Assembly: GCF_001747405.1 (NCBI RefSeq)
Contig: NZ_CP017305.1
Span: 700,001 to 764,000, forward strand
DNA from: Chlorobaculum limnaeum
GTDB taxonomy: Bacteria; Bacteroidota; Chlorobiia; Chlorobiales; Chlorobiaceae
DNA length: 64,000 bases
Reading direction: 5' to 3'
In this document: positions 25,883 to 35,188 of the stretch, piece after piece
Layout of the letters: each line of letters opens with the position of its first letter
How positions within the stretch are numbered: position 1 is the first letter of the stretch
The notes under the pieces: generated by a model
What the model saw: the letters and a program-made list of their open reading frames with translations, nothing else
Databases searched by the model: none
What the model was told of the DNA's origin: nothing
Position numbers and translations under genes: made by a program

Positions 25883-26743
25883 ATGAAGCACTTTTCGGTC
25901 AAGGCCTGCGCCAAAATCAATCTCGGCCTGCTCATCACCAGCCGCCGGGATGATGGTTATCACACCCTCGAAACGATCTTCGCGCCTATCGACTGGTTCG
26001 ATACGCTCGAATTCACTGACTCCGACGACATCTCGATGGAGTGCACCAACCTCGACCTGCCCGTCGATGACTCGAACCTCTGCATTCGCGCCGCCAAAGC
26101 GCTGCAAGCGCACACGGGCGTGACGAAGGGCGTGGCGATGAAGCTGGTCAAGCGCGTGCCCTTCGGCGCGGGGCTTGGCGGCGGAAGCAGTGATGCGGCT
26201 GCGACGCTCAATGCGCTCTGCAAGCTCTGGCAGATCGACGTGCCCTCCACCGAACTGCACAAGCTCGCCGTCAAGCTCGGCGCGGACGTGCCCTATTTCC
26301 TCGAAATGAAAGGAGTTGCCTATGCTGCGGGTATTGGCGAGGAGCTGGAAGACCTCGACCTCGCGCTGCCGTGGCACGTGGTGACGGTTTTCCCGGAGGT
26401 GCAGGTTCCGACCGCCTGGGCTTACAAAAATTTCCATCGCCAGTTCGAGCGCCCCGTGCCCGACCTGAAAACGCTCGTCCGTAAACTCTGCAACGAGCGC
26501 GACACCTCGGTGCTCGGCGCGTTCGAGAACGACTTCGCCTCGGTGGTGTTCGAGAACTATCCGGTGGTGCGCGAAGTGCGAGACGCGCTGGCGGCGTCCG
26601 GTGCGCTGTTCGTCTCCCTCTCCGGCAGCGGCTCGGCGGTCTACGCTCTCTACGAAGATCGCGCCGACGCGGTCAAAGCCGCCGAAGCGATGAGCGCCCG
26701 TTTCCGCGTCAACATGACCCCGGCAGGGTTTCGGATGGAGTGA
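25883..26743 (+). CDS. ispE: 4-diphosphocytidyl-2-C-methyl-D-erythritol kinase
   Basis: Phosphorylates CDP-ME in the MEP pathway that supplies isoprenoids for chlorophyll phytyl/farnesyl tails, carotenoids and quinones. The 286-residue GHMP kinase has the AKINLGLLITSRRDDGYH N-terminus (about 10-27), the glycine-rich ATP loop PFGAGLGGGSSDAAA (about 93-107) and the C-terminal SLSGSGSAVYALY. All expected motifs present and length normal. It stands alone with AT-rich DNA upstream. Confidence 0.95.
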   Translation: MKHFSVKACAKINLGLLITSRRDDGYHTLETIFAPIDWFDTLEFTDSDDISMECTNLDLPVDDSNLCIRAAKALQAHTGVTKGVAMKLVKRVPFGAGLGGGSSDAAATLNALCKLWQIDVPSTELHKLAVKLGADVPYFLEMKGVAYAAGIGEELEDLDLALPWHVVTVFPEVQVPTAWAYKNFHRQFERPVPDLKTLVRKLCNERDTSVLGAFENDFASVVFENYPVVREVRDALAASGALFVSLSGSGSAVYALYEDRADAVKAAEAMSARFRVNMTPAGFRME

Positions 26744-26795
26744 GGGGAGAATTTTCATCAGGGCGGGCACAAGACCTGCCGGATATTGAACATAT

Positions 26796-27051
26796 CACAT
26801 TCACATTGCCCCGGCTTTCAAGCCGGGGTAGAGTTAATCCGGCAAACAAATACCTGACAGGCTTTAGAGATTTTGCCGCATACTTGGAGCTAATAAGAGA
26901 TAAATGAGTCACCTTTATGGATGCCGGATTAAAGGTTGCTTCAGCAACAAAAAGAAATTGGGCTAAAGCCCTGATTTATTTTGTTTTATCCGCATACCCC
27001 GGACTGAAGTCCGGGGCAATTGTTCAAGAGTTTCAATGGCCTGAGTAATAA
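26796..27051. repeat. Inverted pair of MITE-like repeats
   Basis: The right half, read on the minus strand from 27051, has an IS630-like end (TTATTACTCAGGCCA), CAATTGCCCCGGACTTCAGT hairpin, AAAATAAAT spacer and GGGCTTTAGCCC, the same order as the repeat at 2570. The left half from about 26796 (ATTGCCCCGGCTTTCAAGCC, then CAAACAAATA and GGCTTTAG) is a diverged copy in the opposite orientation. About 60 bp of unrelated sequence separates them. No coding capacity. Confidence 0.6.
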
Positions 27052-27060
27052 TCCCGGTGT

Positions 27061-27921
27061 TCACCCCCGGCGGTTCGCGCCGAGCAGGCTTTCGAGCTGC
27101 GAGGCGAAGAGCTTGGTGTCTTCGTCGAGGAAGTGCGATGACTGGAGGCGCACCCGCTTGACCACCGAGTAGTCGATGGTCGCGTCGAAGCTGTGCTCGC
27201 TGAACATCGGCGCCGAGGTCACGACCGAGCCGTCGGGAGCGGTGACCGCCGAGTTGCCCCAGTAGGTGAAGCTGTCCTCGTTGCCCACGCGGTTGACGCA
27301 GGCCACGTAGCAACTGAGCAGAAACGCGCTGGTCGAGGCGATGGTTTGCCATTGCGACACGATGGCCGGAACGCCCGCACCGGGCGAGAGACGCAGCGGA
27401 CTCGACATCAGCACGAGCAAGAGTTTCGCCCCCTGATGCGCCAGCAGATAGGGCACCGACATGTGCCAGAAATCCTCGCAGATGGCGACGCCGACCTTGC
27501 CGATGCGCCGCGAGTTCACGGTTTCGATCTGCCGCCCCGCCGAGAAGTAGCGCAGCTCCTCGAACATTCCGTAAGTTGGCAGATAAATCTTGCGGTGCAC
27601 GCTCCGTCCCGCGCCATCCTCGAACATGAATGCGGCGTTATAGACGCCGTAATCGTCGCTCAACTCGATCCCCCCGCAGAAGATGCAGATGTCGCGGCTC
27701 AGCTCCCGGAGCGGATCGAGCCGCCGGTCGTCGATGTGCATCGCCATGTCCTGCGCGGCGTCCTGCACGTTGTAGCCGGTCAGCGAAAGCTCCGGGAATG
27801 CGATGGCCTCCGCGCCGTCGCGGATCGCCGCTTCGATGGCACGGATGTGCCGTTCGAGATTCTCCTCGAAATTGGCGAGCGTACAGTCCGACTGGACGAT
27901 TCTGAGCTTTGACTTGAGCAT
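27061..27921 (-). CDS. Carbon-nitrogen hydrolase (nitrilase superfamily)
   Basis: A 286-residue enzyme with the Glu-Lys-Cys triad: AFPELSLTGYN (about 43), VHRKIYLPTYGMFEE (about 115) and GVAICEDFWH (about 152). It resembles the glutaminase domain of glutamine-dependent NAD synthetase (ICEDFWH and YGMFEE are shared) but lacks the synthetase domain. The substrate is unknown; an amidase or a glutaminase partner for a separate NadE are possibilities. The ATG at 27921 (MLKSKLRIVQSDC) is used; the longer open frame upstream is a shadow of the permease gene. It follows the permease by 8 bp and is surely co-transcribed. Confidence 0.88.
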   Translation of the reverse strand: MLKSKLRIVQSDCTLANFEENLERHIRAIEAAIRDGAEAIAFPELSLTGYNVQDAAQDMAMHIDDRRLDPLRELSRDICIFCGGIELSDDYGVYNAAFMFEDGAGRSVHRKIYLPTYGMFEELRYFSAGRQIETVNSRRIGKVGVAICEDFWHMSVPYLLAHQGAKLLLVLMSSPLRLSPGAGVPAIVSQWQTIASTSAFLLSCYVACVNRVGNEDSFTYWGNSAVTAPDGSVVTSAPMFSEHSFDATIDYSVVKRVRLQSSHFLDEDTKLFASQLESLLGANRRG

Positions 27922-27929
27922 CGGTCTAT

Positions 27930-29231
27930 TCAATGGTAAGGATAGAAGAAATAGAAGGTTGCGGAGAGCAACGCGAGCGCCGTCATGCCTGCGTTGATCT
28001 CGCGGAAGCGTCCGGCGAGCAGCTTGATGACGACCCAACTGATGAAGCCCATCGTGATGCCGACGCCGATGTTGAAGGTGAAGAGCATCATGACGATGGT
28101 CAGGAAGGCGGGTAAAAGTTCTGTGTAGTCGCCGAAATCGAAGTGGCCCGCCGACTCGATCATGAACATGCCGACCAGCACGAGCACCGGCCCGTAGGCC
28201 TGCGGCGGCACGATGGTCAGGATCGGCGCGAAGAAGAGCGCGGCGAGGAACAGCCCCGCCACCACGAGCGCCGTGAAGCCGGTCTTGCCCCCCTGCTCGA
28301 TGCCGGAGGCCGATTCGATGAACACCCCGGCGGTGGTGGTGCCGAAGAGCGCGGCGGCTACCGTCGAGAGCGCATCGACCAGCATCGGCTTTTCGATCTC
28401 CGGCAGGTTGCCGTTCTCGTCGAGCAGCCGGGCGCGGGCGGAGAGGCCGATCAGTGTGCCCATCGTATCGACAAAATCCATCACCAGCACGCTCAGGATC
28501 ACCCCGATGAAGCCCCAGGTGAGCGCCCCGGCAACATCGATCTGCATGAAGAGCGGCGCGACCGAAGGCGGCAGACTGAAGAGGGTTTCCGGAAGTTGCA
28601 GCAGGCCGAGCGAGAGCATCAGCGTCGTCGTCGCGGCCATGCCGATCACCAGCGCTCCAGTGACGCGGCGCACGAGTAACGCGCTGGTAAGCGCGAGGCC
28701 GCCGAGGCCGCAGAGCGCCGGCGTCGCCGTCAGGTCGCCCAGCTTCACCGGAGCGCCTGGCACGCCGATAGCCACAACGCCCATGTCGCTGAGGCCGATG
28801 AAGGCGAGGAACAGCCCGATGCCCACCGCGAAGCTGTGCTTGAGGGTCATCGGAATCGCCTCGGCCAGCCACTTGCGCGCGCCGGTGAGTGTGATGAGCG
28901 TGAAAAGTACGCCGCTGACCAGAATCGCCCCCAGCGCCGTCTGCCACGAGTAGCCGAGCGTTTTGACCACCGTGTAGGCGATGAAGGCGTTCTCGCCCAT
29001 GTAGGGGGCGACGGCGAAGGGTCGTTTGGCGTAGAAGCCCATGAGCACCGTGCCGAACACCGCCGTCAGAATCGTCGCGGTCATCGAAGCGTCGCGAGGC
29101 ATTCCGGCCGCTTCGAGGATCGCCGGATTGACCACGATGATATACGAAAGCGTGAAAAAGGTGGTCACTCCCGCCAGAAACTCCTGCCGGTAACTCGCGC
29201 CGAGCCTGTCGAATTCAAAGAAGTGCCGCAT
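27930..29231 (-). CDS. NCS2 family purine permease (AzgA/PbuG type)
   Basis: A 433-residue inner-membrane transporter with about 12-14 hydrophobic segments. The N-terminus RQEFLAGVTTFFTLSYIIVV and NPAILEAAGMP, MGENAFIAYTVV (substrate-site Asn/Ala/Phe region), and VDTMGTLIGLSARA and TTAGVFIESASGIEQGGKTG are hallmarks of the AzgA/GhxP adenine-guanine-hypoxanthine group of NCS2 permeases. A role in purine salvage with hpt elsewhere in the window is reasonable. First gene of an operon with the nitrilase-family enzyme. Confidence 0.9.
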   Translation of the reverse strand: MRHFFEFDRLGASYRQEFLAGVTTFFTLSYIIVVNPAILEAAGMPRDASMTATILTAVFGTVLMGFYAKRPFAVAPYMGENAFIAYTVVKTLGYSWQTALGAILVSGVLFTLITLTGARKWLAEAIPMTLKHSFAVGIGLFLAFIGLSDMGVVAIGVPGAPVKLGDLTATPALCGLGGLALTSALLVRRVTGALVIGMAATTTLMLSLGLLQLPETLFSLPPSVAPLFMQIDVAGALTWGFIGVILSVLVMDFVDTMGTLIGLSARARLLDENGNLPEIEKPMLVDALSTVAAALFGTTTAGVFIESASGIEQGGKTGFTALVVAGLFLAALFFAPILTIVPPQAYGPVLVLVGMFMIESAGHFDFGDYTELLPAFLTIVMMLFTFNIGVGITMGFISWVVIKLLAGRFREINAGMTALALLSATFYFFYPYH

Positions 29232-29440
29232 GGGTGTGATAACTGATAAGTTCCGATAATGCTGAAAAATACGAATAATGCGACAGAATCCTTATCCGGG
29301 AGCGCACCCTTGGCGAAACAGCGAAGCAATCAAAAATAGTTCAGTTTCCTGTTTGACTCTTTCGTCCGGTTTTTTATATTGGACTAAACAAGTCTTATTT
29401 AAAGATCATCAAAATGCAATCACCCAAAGGAGACACAATC

Positions 29441-30028
29441 ATGAGCGTACTCGTAGGCCGTCCAGCCCCCGATTTCAATGCAGCCGCCGTCGTCAACGGC
29501 TCGACATTCGTCGATTCATGCCAGCTTTCGGCGTATCGCGGCAAGTATGTGGTGCTTTTCTTCTATCCGCTCGACTTCACCTTCGTATGCCCGACGGAGT
29601 TGCACGCTTTCCAGGAGAAGATCGACGAGTTCAAAAAGCGCAACGTCGAGGTGCTCGGCTGCTCGGTTGACTCCAAATTCTCGCACTTCGCCTGGCTCAA
29701 CACCCCGCGCAGCAAAGGTGGCATCCAGGGCGTGACCTATCCGCTCATCTCCGATATCAACAAGACGATTGCCAAAGATTACGACGTGCTGACCCCGGAT
29801 GGCAGCGTGGCGCTCAGGGGTCTCTTCCTGATCGACCGCGAGGGCGTGGTGAAGCACCAGGTGGTCAACGACCTCGGCCTTGGCAGGAACATCGACGAGG
29901 TGCTTCGTATTATCGATGCGCTCCAGTTCACCGAAGAGTTCGGCGAAGTCTGCCCGGCCAACTGGAACAAAGGCGACAAAACCATGAAGCCGACCGACGA
30001 GGGCTTGAAAGAGTATTTCGCGGAATAA
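29441..30028 (+). CDS. 2-Cys peroxiredoxin (AhpC/TSA family)
   Basis: Thiol peroxidase reducing H2O2 and organic peroxides. The 195-residue protein has the peroxidatic cysteine in DFTFVCPTELHAF (about 51) and the resolving cysteine in EEFGEVCPANWNKG (about 172), the typical 2-Cys layout with C-terminal tail. The start MSVLVGRPAPDFNAAAV at 29441 is fixed by AAAGGAG eight bases upstream; an in-frame ATG nine codons earlier lacks one. Strong terminator downstream. Belongs with PerR, KatG and OsmC to the peroxide defence of this anaerobe. Confidence 0.95.
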   Translation: MSVLVGRPAPDFNAAAVVNGSTFVDSCQLSAYRGKYVVLFFYPLDFTFVCPTELHAFQEKIDEFKKRNVEVLGCSVDSKFSHFAWLNTPRSKGGIQGVTYPLISDINKTIAKDYDVLTPDGSVALRGLFLIDREGVVKHQVVNDLGLGRNIDEVLRIIDALQFTEEFGEVCPANWNKGDKTMKPTDEGLKEYFAE

Positions 30029-30065
30029 GTTGTAAGGGCGAACCTCTGTGTTTGCTCTTTAATAA

Positions 30066-30143
30066 GGGCAGCCTCGACAGGTCTGGGCTGCCCTCGATAT
30101 AAAGGCTTCCCCGCAAGGCAGTATCGCGGGGGAGTCTTTTTTT
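30066..30143 (+). terminator. Tandem hairpins ending the peroxiredoxin gene
   Basis: A first hairpin GGGCAGCC / GGGCTGCCC (30066-30093) is followed by a second, GGCTTCCCCGC / GCGGGGGAGTC (30104-30136), with a T7 run. The second has the form of an intrinsic terminator. Confidence 0.8.
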
Positions 30144-30158
30144 GTTGTGATGGGCGAG

Positions 30159-30191
30159 GTGGACTTTGTGGACGAGGTGGACGGCGTGGAC
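30159..30191. repeat. GTGGACNNN nonanucleotide repeat, single arm
   Basis: Four GTGGAC units at exact 9-bp spacing (30159, 30168, 30177, 30186). Unlike the copies at 18317 and 23764 there is no inverted arm here. Confidence 0.75.
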
Positions 30192-30200
30192 AGGAGGATG

Positions 30201-30265
30201 AAAAAAAGGGCGAGCCTTGCGCCCGCCCCATAATTATCAATTGTCCATTATCAATTATCCATTGC
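30201..30265 (-). terminator. proS terminator with adjacent ATTATCAATT repeat
   Basis: On the minus strand GGGCGGGCGCAAGGCTCGCC followed by CTTTTTTT is a GC-rich hairpin with T-run, about 35 bp after the proS stop. Between it and the stop, 30231-30265 is an imperfect 14-bp tandem repeat of ATTATCAATTGTCC type. Confidence 0.7.
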
Positions 30266-31711
30266 TTAGTACGCTTTGGCGAACACGACCTTTTGCGCCG
30301 CCGGGTTGCCGCTGTGGATGCAGGTTCCCGGTTCGTCCATGTTGTATTGCTGGCGGTAATCCTCGTCGGTAGGGAGCACGCGGATGGTGGCTTTGGTCTC
30401 CTCCTTGATGAGCGCTTCGGTTTCCGCCGTGCCGTCCCAGTGGGCGATGACGAAGCCCTTCTCCACCTTTGCCTTGAACTCCTCCCAGCTCGAAACTTCA
30501 ACCGTGTTTTCCTGCCTGAACAGAAGGGCGCGGTCGTAGAGGTTCTGCTGGATGTTGTTCAGAATCTCCTCGATGTTGGCCGGGAGCGTGTCGTCGAGCA
30601 AGAGCTCGGTCTTTTCGAGCGTGTCGCGGCGGGCGGCGACGCACTTGCCCTCTGCGATGTCCCGCGGGCCGAGTTCGATCCTGACCGGAATTCCTTGCAG
30701 CTCGTACTCCGCGAACTTCCAGCCGGGCGAGTTGTTTTCGCTGTCATCGACGAAGGTCGGGATGCCGTGGTGGTTCAGAGCTCTGGCGATGAACCTCGCG
30801 TGGGCGCGAACCTCCTCCTTGTTGCCCTTGAGGATCGGGATGATCACCACCTGCCGCGAGGCGAGTTTCGGCGGCAGCACGAGCCCCTTGTCATCGGAGT
30901 GCGCCATGATGAGCGCGCCGATGAGTCGCGTCGAAACGCCCCAGCTTGTCGCCCACACATATTCGAGCACGCCGTCCTTGCTCTGGAACTGGCAGTCGAA
31001 CGCCTTGGCGAAGTTCTGGCCGAGGTTGTGCGAGGTGCCCGCCTGCAACGCCTTGCCGTCCTGCATCATCGCCTCGATGCAGTAGGTCGCGTCCGCGCCG
31101 GCGAACTTTTCGCTGTCGGTTTTCCTGCCCACGATCACCGGCAGGGCCATGTACTCCTCGGCGAAGGTGCGGTAGACGTTGATCATGCGGATCACCTCCT
31201 CCTGCGCCTCCTCCGGAGTGGCGTGGGCGGTGTGCCCCTCCTGCCAGAGGAACTCGGTCGTCCGCAGGAACAGCCGGGTGCGCATCTCCCAGCGCACGAC
31301 GTTGGCCCACTGGTTGATGAGGATCGGCAGGTCGCGGTAGGACTGGATCCACTTTTTGTACGAAGACCAGATGATGGTCTCCGAGGTCGGGCGCACGTAG
31401 AGCTTTTCGGTCAGCTCCTCGCCGCCACCATGGGTCACGACGGCGCACTCCGGCGCGAACCCTTCGATGTGCTCCGCCTCCTTGGCGATGAAGCTTTCGG
31501 GGATGAAGAGCGGGAAGTAGGCGTTGACGTGCCCGGTCGCCTTGAACATGCCGTCGAGCGCCGTCTGCATCTTCTCCCAGATGGCGTAGCCGTTGGGGCG
31601 GATGACCATGCAGCCGCGCACGTCCGAATAGTCAGCCAGTTTGGCCGACCGGACAAGGTCGATATACCATTGTGAATAGTCCTCTTGCCTCGAAGTGATT
31701 TTGTCAGCCAC
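30266..31711 (-). CDS. proS: Prolyl-tRNA synthetase (short, archaeal/eukaryote-like type)
   Basis: Class II synthetase of 481 residues. Motif 2 appears in [20 protein letters not shown] (about 133-152), followed by [17 protein letters not shown]; the [13 protein letters not shown] proline-binding segment (about 226-238) and motif 3 region follow; a C-terminal anticodon-binding domain (about 285-385) and the ProRS-specific zinc-binding-like tail end the protein in VVFAKAY. There is no editing (INS) domain, which marks the ProS type 3 / archaeal-like group found in Chlorobi and Bacteroidota. Confidence 0.95.
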   Translation of the reverse strand: MADKITSRQEDYSQWYIDLVRSAKLADYSDVRGCMVIRPNGYAIWEKMQTALDGMFKATGHVNAYFPLFIPESFIAKEAEHIEGFAPECAVVTHGGGEELTEKLYVRPTSETIIWSSYKKWIQSYRDLPILINQWANVVRWEMRTRLFLRTTEFLWQEGHTAHATPEEAQEEVIRMINVYRTFAEEYMALPVIVGRKTDSEKFAGADATYCIEAMMQDGKALQAGTSHNLGQNFAKAFDCQFQSKDGVLEYVWATSWGVSTRLIGALIMAHSDDKGLVLPPKLASRQVVIIPILKGNKEEVRAHARFIARALNHHGIPTFVDDSENNSPGWKFAEYELQGIPVRIELGPRDIAEGKCVAARRDTLEKTELLLDDTLPANIEEILNNIQQNLYDRALLFRQENTVEVSSWEEFKAKVEKGFVIAHWDGTAETEALIKEETKATIRVLPTDEDYRQQYNMDEPGTCIHSGNPAAQKVVFAKAY

Positions 31712-31840
31712 GGTAATGCTTGCGATTTGAATTATGGGGAAATGCGGAGGCTGGATTCCTCCGCGCCAATGCGTTTTGTAAAAGTAATGAAATGAAAGCA
31801 GATAACATCGTTCCGGCCAAACCGGCGCGATGAGGCGGCG

Positions 31841-32581
31841 TCACTCTTCGAACTTTTTCATCTTGTTCATGAGCTGGCGCAGATGCTCTTTCTGCTTGCT
31901 GTCGATGGTGGTCTGGCCCGCCTCGACGCGCTGGTAGCCTGCCGGAACGCGGAAGCTCGACTCGGCAACCGCTTTCTGCGTAACCTTTTTCAGCTCCATG
32001 ACATAGAGGCCGTTTCCGTTTTTCTGGACGATCTTGACCGGGAAGCCATCGACGCCGTTCTGCTTGAGCACGCGCGACAGCGAGGTGTTCGAGAGGCGCG
32101 GGTTCTGCGATTGCAGGAGGCGGAAGGTCGAGAAGTCGGCCAGCCCTTTGGTCATCCAAAGGTCGAGCGTGTCGGTGGTGCTCGTGAGGCGCACATGCTC
32201 GCACTGGTAGCCCTTGACGCCTTCCTTGCCGATGCGCGTGAAGCGGTAGTTGCTGTCGAAATCGAGCAAGGTGGCGCTCTCGGCGGCTGCCCGGAGGTTC
32301 ACGACGCTCCAGCTTTTCGACTTGTGATTGACGATCGTCGCCTCGTCGGGCCTCGCGCTGCGGGTGATGACGGTTGTCCTGAGCGGTTCGGGAATCCGGT
32401 CGAGCGTCATCGCCATGTTCATGCGTTGATCGCGCTTGCCGAAGAGGTAGGCAATATCCGCCTTGCCGTTGGGCATGACAAGCCTCATCTCCATCGCGCC
32501 GGTGAACGCGGCACGGGCGTTCGCCGGAACGGCGAGAAGCAGGAGAAGCAGGGCGGCGAGAAAGCTGGGAAGTCGTTTCAT
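31841..32581 (-). CDS. Secreted DUF4412-type protein
   Basis: A 246-residue exported protein. The N-terminus MKRLPSFLAALLLLLLAVPA is a signal peptide cleaved near ANARA. The body has a beta-rich pattern with KGYQCEHVRLTST, then LDLWMTKGLADFSTF (about 140-165) and a C-terminal VPAGYQRVE (about 220), which match the DUF4412 / LolA-like fold of unknown function common in Chlorobi and Bacteroidota. The open frame extends further upstream without a better start. A periplasmic role is inferred from the signal sequence only. Confidence 0.8.
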   Translation of the reverse strand: MKRLPSFLAALLLLLLAVPANARAAFTGAMEMRLVMPNGKADIAYLFGKRDQRMNMAMTLDRIPEPLRTTVITRSARPDEATIVNHKSKSWSVVNLRAAAESATLLDFDSNYRFTRIGKEGVKGYQCEHVRLTSTTDTLDLWMTKGLADFSTFRLLQSQNPRLSNTSLSRVLKQNGVDGFPVKIVQKNGNGLYVMELKKVTQKAVAESSFRVPAGYQRVEAGQTTIDSKQKEHLRQLMNKMKKFEE

Positions 32582-32782
32582 GGGTGGCAATCGGTTGCAG
32601 GTGTCGCGGCGAGATGGCCGCAGTATCGGGGAAAATATCGCAAAAAAACGGAAGATGTTCGCTTTTCCGGTTATGACGCTGTTTTGGGGTGGTTCTTGTT
32701 GGGAGCGTTGTCTCACTGGAGAAAGGACGGCAAAGACGGCAAGGACAGCAAGGACGACTGAGTTTAGGGACGTTATTTTGTA

Positions 32783-32860
32783 GGGGCAGCCCTTGCGGCT
32801 GCCCTTTTGAAGGAAAACCTGTTGGTTGGAGAAGGGCAGACACGCAGGTCTGCCCCTACA
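32783..32860. repeat. Two GGGC-type REP palindromes
   Basis: GGGCAGCC-cttgc-GGCTGCCC (32784-32804) and GGGCAGAcacgcaggTCTGCCC with the trailing CCCCTACA (32834-32860). This REP-like form is found in many bacterial genomes; a related tandem set is at 48976. Confidence 0.65.
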
Positions 32861-32958
32861 GAATCTGCTATACAGAACCGCGCCACGTAGATTCGCATAA
32901 AAAAGCGTATCTTCAACGGATATAACGCTGGAAAACCCAATTCCGTCAGACGAGCGCA

Positions 32959-34065
32959 ATGAGCGACATTTTTATCAGTTATGCCCGTGAAGACAGGCCA
33001 AAGGCGCAGCAATTGGCCGAAGTGCTTGAGCGTCAAGGCTGGTCCGTGTGGTGGGACATCGCTATTCCAGCGGGACAGAAGTTTGGCGATGTGATTTCCG
33101 AAAAGCTCTCTCAAGCCGACGTGATCGTCGTGCTCTGGTCGGCAATATCGGTAAAAAGAGACTGGGTGCTCGATGAAGCGCAGATTGGCAAAAAACGCAA
33201 TATTCTGATTCCGGTATTTATTGAATCTGTTGATCCGCCTTTGGGGTATGGGCAGATACATGCAGCCAATCTCGTCGGTTGGAACGGTTCGCCCAGTGCG
33301 CCGGAATTCATCAGGCTGGTGCGGGATATTGAGAGGATTGCTGGTTCGCCGAAGGGTTCGCCAGCCTCCACGAATGTTCCAGGGGACGGGTCGGCAAAGA
33401 GGGGTGGCGCGTCTGTTGATCCAATCGAGATAAAAATCCCGCAGCGGATGGTCAACCTGCCGGTACTTTCTTCTGTTATAATTCGCAGGAATAGTGTAAT
33501 TGCCATTCTGTTGGTCGGGATGCTTATTATTGGCGGGATATTTATCGCCAGCCGTTCCGATAGTTCATCCGAGACTCAAATTCCTGCCACAGCTACTGTC
33601 GATGGCAATACCTATGCGGAAGGGGTTAAATTATATGACGCAGGCAAGTATGACGAAGCTTATCCTCTGTTGCTTCGGGCAGCCGAGCAAGGTGATGCAA
33701 ATGCACAGTGTTATATCGGTGTAATGTATGATAACGGCTATGGGGTAGCTCAAAACTATGATGAGGCGGTGAAATGGTATCGCAAGTCGGCGGATCAGGG
33801 AGATGCAGACGGGCAGGCGAACCTCGGCTTTATGTATGAAAAAGGGCTGGGATTGGCGCAGAATTATGAAGAGGCAGTGAAATGGTATCGCAAGTCTGCC
33901 GAGCAGGGGAATGCTTATGGGCAGTATGCTCTTGGAGATATGTATGAATATGGAAAAGGAGTCAAGAGGAACAAGGATGAAGCTATCAAGTGGTATCGTT
34001 TGTCGGCAAAGCAGGGAAACACCGATGCGCAGAAAAATCTGAAGCGTTTGGGCGAAGCCTGGTAA
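32959..34065 (+). CDS. TIR domain - transmembrane - Sel1-repeat protein
   Basis: A 368-residue protein with three parts. Residues 1-125 are a bacterial TIR domain: DIFISYAREDRPKAQQLAEV, WSVWWDIAIPAGQKF and the W-x3-E helix DWVLDEAQIG, where E73 is the likely NADase catalytic glutamate. A Pro/Gly-rich linker leads to one transmembrane helix (about 178-198). The C-terminal part (about 213-360) has four Sel1/TPR-like repeats, each with the AxxxGxxYxxGxGVxxNYDEAVKWY pattern. The TIR domain would face the cytoplasm and Sel1 repeats the periplasm if the N-terminus is inside. Defence, signalling or effector roles are all possible; no effector partner lies next to it. Confidence 0.88.
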   Translation: MSDIFISYAREDRPKAQQLAEVLERQGWSVWWDIAIPAGQKFGDVISEKLSQADVIVVLWSAISVKRDWVLDEAQIGKKRNILIPVFIESVDPPLGYGQIHAANLVGWNGSPSAPEFIRLVRDIERIAGSPKGSPASTNVPGDGSAKRGGASVDPIEIKIPQRMVNLPVLSSVIIRRNSVIAILLVGMLIIGGIFIASRSDSSSETQIPATATVDGNTYAEGVKLYDAGKYDEAYPLLLRAAEQGDANAQCYIGVMYDNGYGVAQNYDEAVKWYRKSADQGDADGQANLGFMYEKGLGLAQNYEEAVKWYRKSAEQGNAYGQYALGDMYEYGKGVKRNKDEAIKWYRLSAKQGNTDAQKNLKRLGEAW

Positions 34066-34151
34066 TGTCGCCTCCTGATAATCGCCAAAATTGCCTCACC
34101 CCTGCAAAGGTTGTATACTACCCGCCAATCCCCATAACCAAACCAGATCAC

Positions 34152-35021
34152 ATGCCTGAAGAGAAAGTATGGAGCGTTGTCGAGTTGCTGAAGACGACGA
34201 TGGCGTTTTTTGTCGAGAAGAAGATCGACGAGCCTCGTCTGTCGGCGGAGTTGCTGCTGGGGCATGTGCTGGGGTTGCAGCGGCTTCAGCTTTATCTCGA
34301 TCATGAGCGGCCGGTGAGTCCGTCGGAGCTGGTGGCGTTTCGGGCGGCTTGCCGGGAGCGGTTGCAGGGGAGGCCGGTGCAGTACATCGCGGGGGAGGCG
34401 TTTTTTTACGGCTACCGCTTTTTCGTCGATGAGCGGGTGCTGATTCCGCGCCCGGAGACCGAGCTGGTGCTCGAACATGCCATGGAGCGGCTCGCGTCGG
34501 CGCAATCGCCGTCGATTCTCGACATCGGCACCGGCAGCGGCTGCATCGCCATCACGCTCGCGCTGCGGCTTCCCGGCGCTCTCGTTACCGCCGCCGATGT
34601 TTCCGCCGATGCGCTCGAAGTCGCCCGCCGCAATGCCGAGGCGCACGGCGTGGCGGAGCGCATCCGCTTCGTCGAGGCCGATGCGCTCGATTCGTCGTTT
34701 GCCGAAAAGGTCGGGGGGCCGTTCGATATGGTCATCTCCAATCCGCCCTACATTCCCGAAGCAGAGTGGGCGACCCTTCAGGAGGAGGTGAAGCATTACG
34801 AGCCGAAGCTTGCGCTGGTCGCGCCGCAAGGGTTCGAGTATTACGAGAGTATCGTCGCCGCCGCTCCGGTGCTGCTTTGCAAGGGCGGCGTGCTCTGCTT
34901 CGAGCTTCATGCCGACGGCGCGGCGGGTGTAAGAAAGCTCGTCGCTTCCGGGTTCAGCGACATCGAAGTCATGCAGGACTACAATAAGCACGACCGCGCC
35001 CTATCTTGTATTTCGGAGTGA
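34152..35021 (+). CDS. prmC: Release factor glutamine methyltransferase
   Basis: Methylates the GGQ glutamine of RF1 and RF2. The 289-residue protein has a helical N-terminal domain (about 1-85), SAM motif I ILDIGTGSGCIAITLAL (about 120-136) and the diagnostic substrate motif ISNPPYIP (about 195-202). The ATG at 34152 (MPEEKVWSVVELL) gives the family length; an in-frame upstream ATG inside the end of the TIR gene does not. Followed by hrcA after about 170 bp. Confidence 0.94.
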   Translation: MPEEKVWSVVELLKTTMAFFVEKKIDEPRLSAELLLGHVLGLQRLQLYLDHERPVSPSELVAFRAACRERLQGRPVQYIAGEAFFYGYRFFVDERVLIPRPETELVLEHAMERLASAQSPSILDIGTGSGCIAITLALRLPGALVTAADVSADALEVARRNAEAHGVAERIRFVEADALDSSFAEKVGGPFDMVISNPPYIPEAEWATLQEEVKHYEPKLALVAPQGFEYYESIVAAAPVLLCKGGVLCFELHADGAAGVRKLVASGFSDIEVMQDYNKHDRALSCISE

Positions 35022-35188
35022 ACTCCTCCGGTTTATTCAAAGTTAATTTTCTGTATATTGCTTGCCGTCGCGGGTGAAGGGTTTCGTGGCAACTATCGGG
35101 GCATTTCCGTTGTTGTTGAATGTCAGCCCCAAACGGTCTTGCCGCATCGACCCGTGCGGAATAAGTATCAAGTACAGGCAGTTACCAG

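Noticed and set aside
27061-28947. A 628-codon open frame upstream of the nitrilase domain
   Set aside because: The extra N-terminal part is the shadow of the NCS2 permease gene; the domain begins at the ATG at 27921.
35030-35188. CIRCE operator expected before hrcA
   Set aside because: I found no TTAGCACTC-N9-GAGTGCTAA form; the region has only weak, unrelated inverted repeats.
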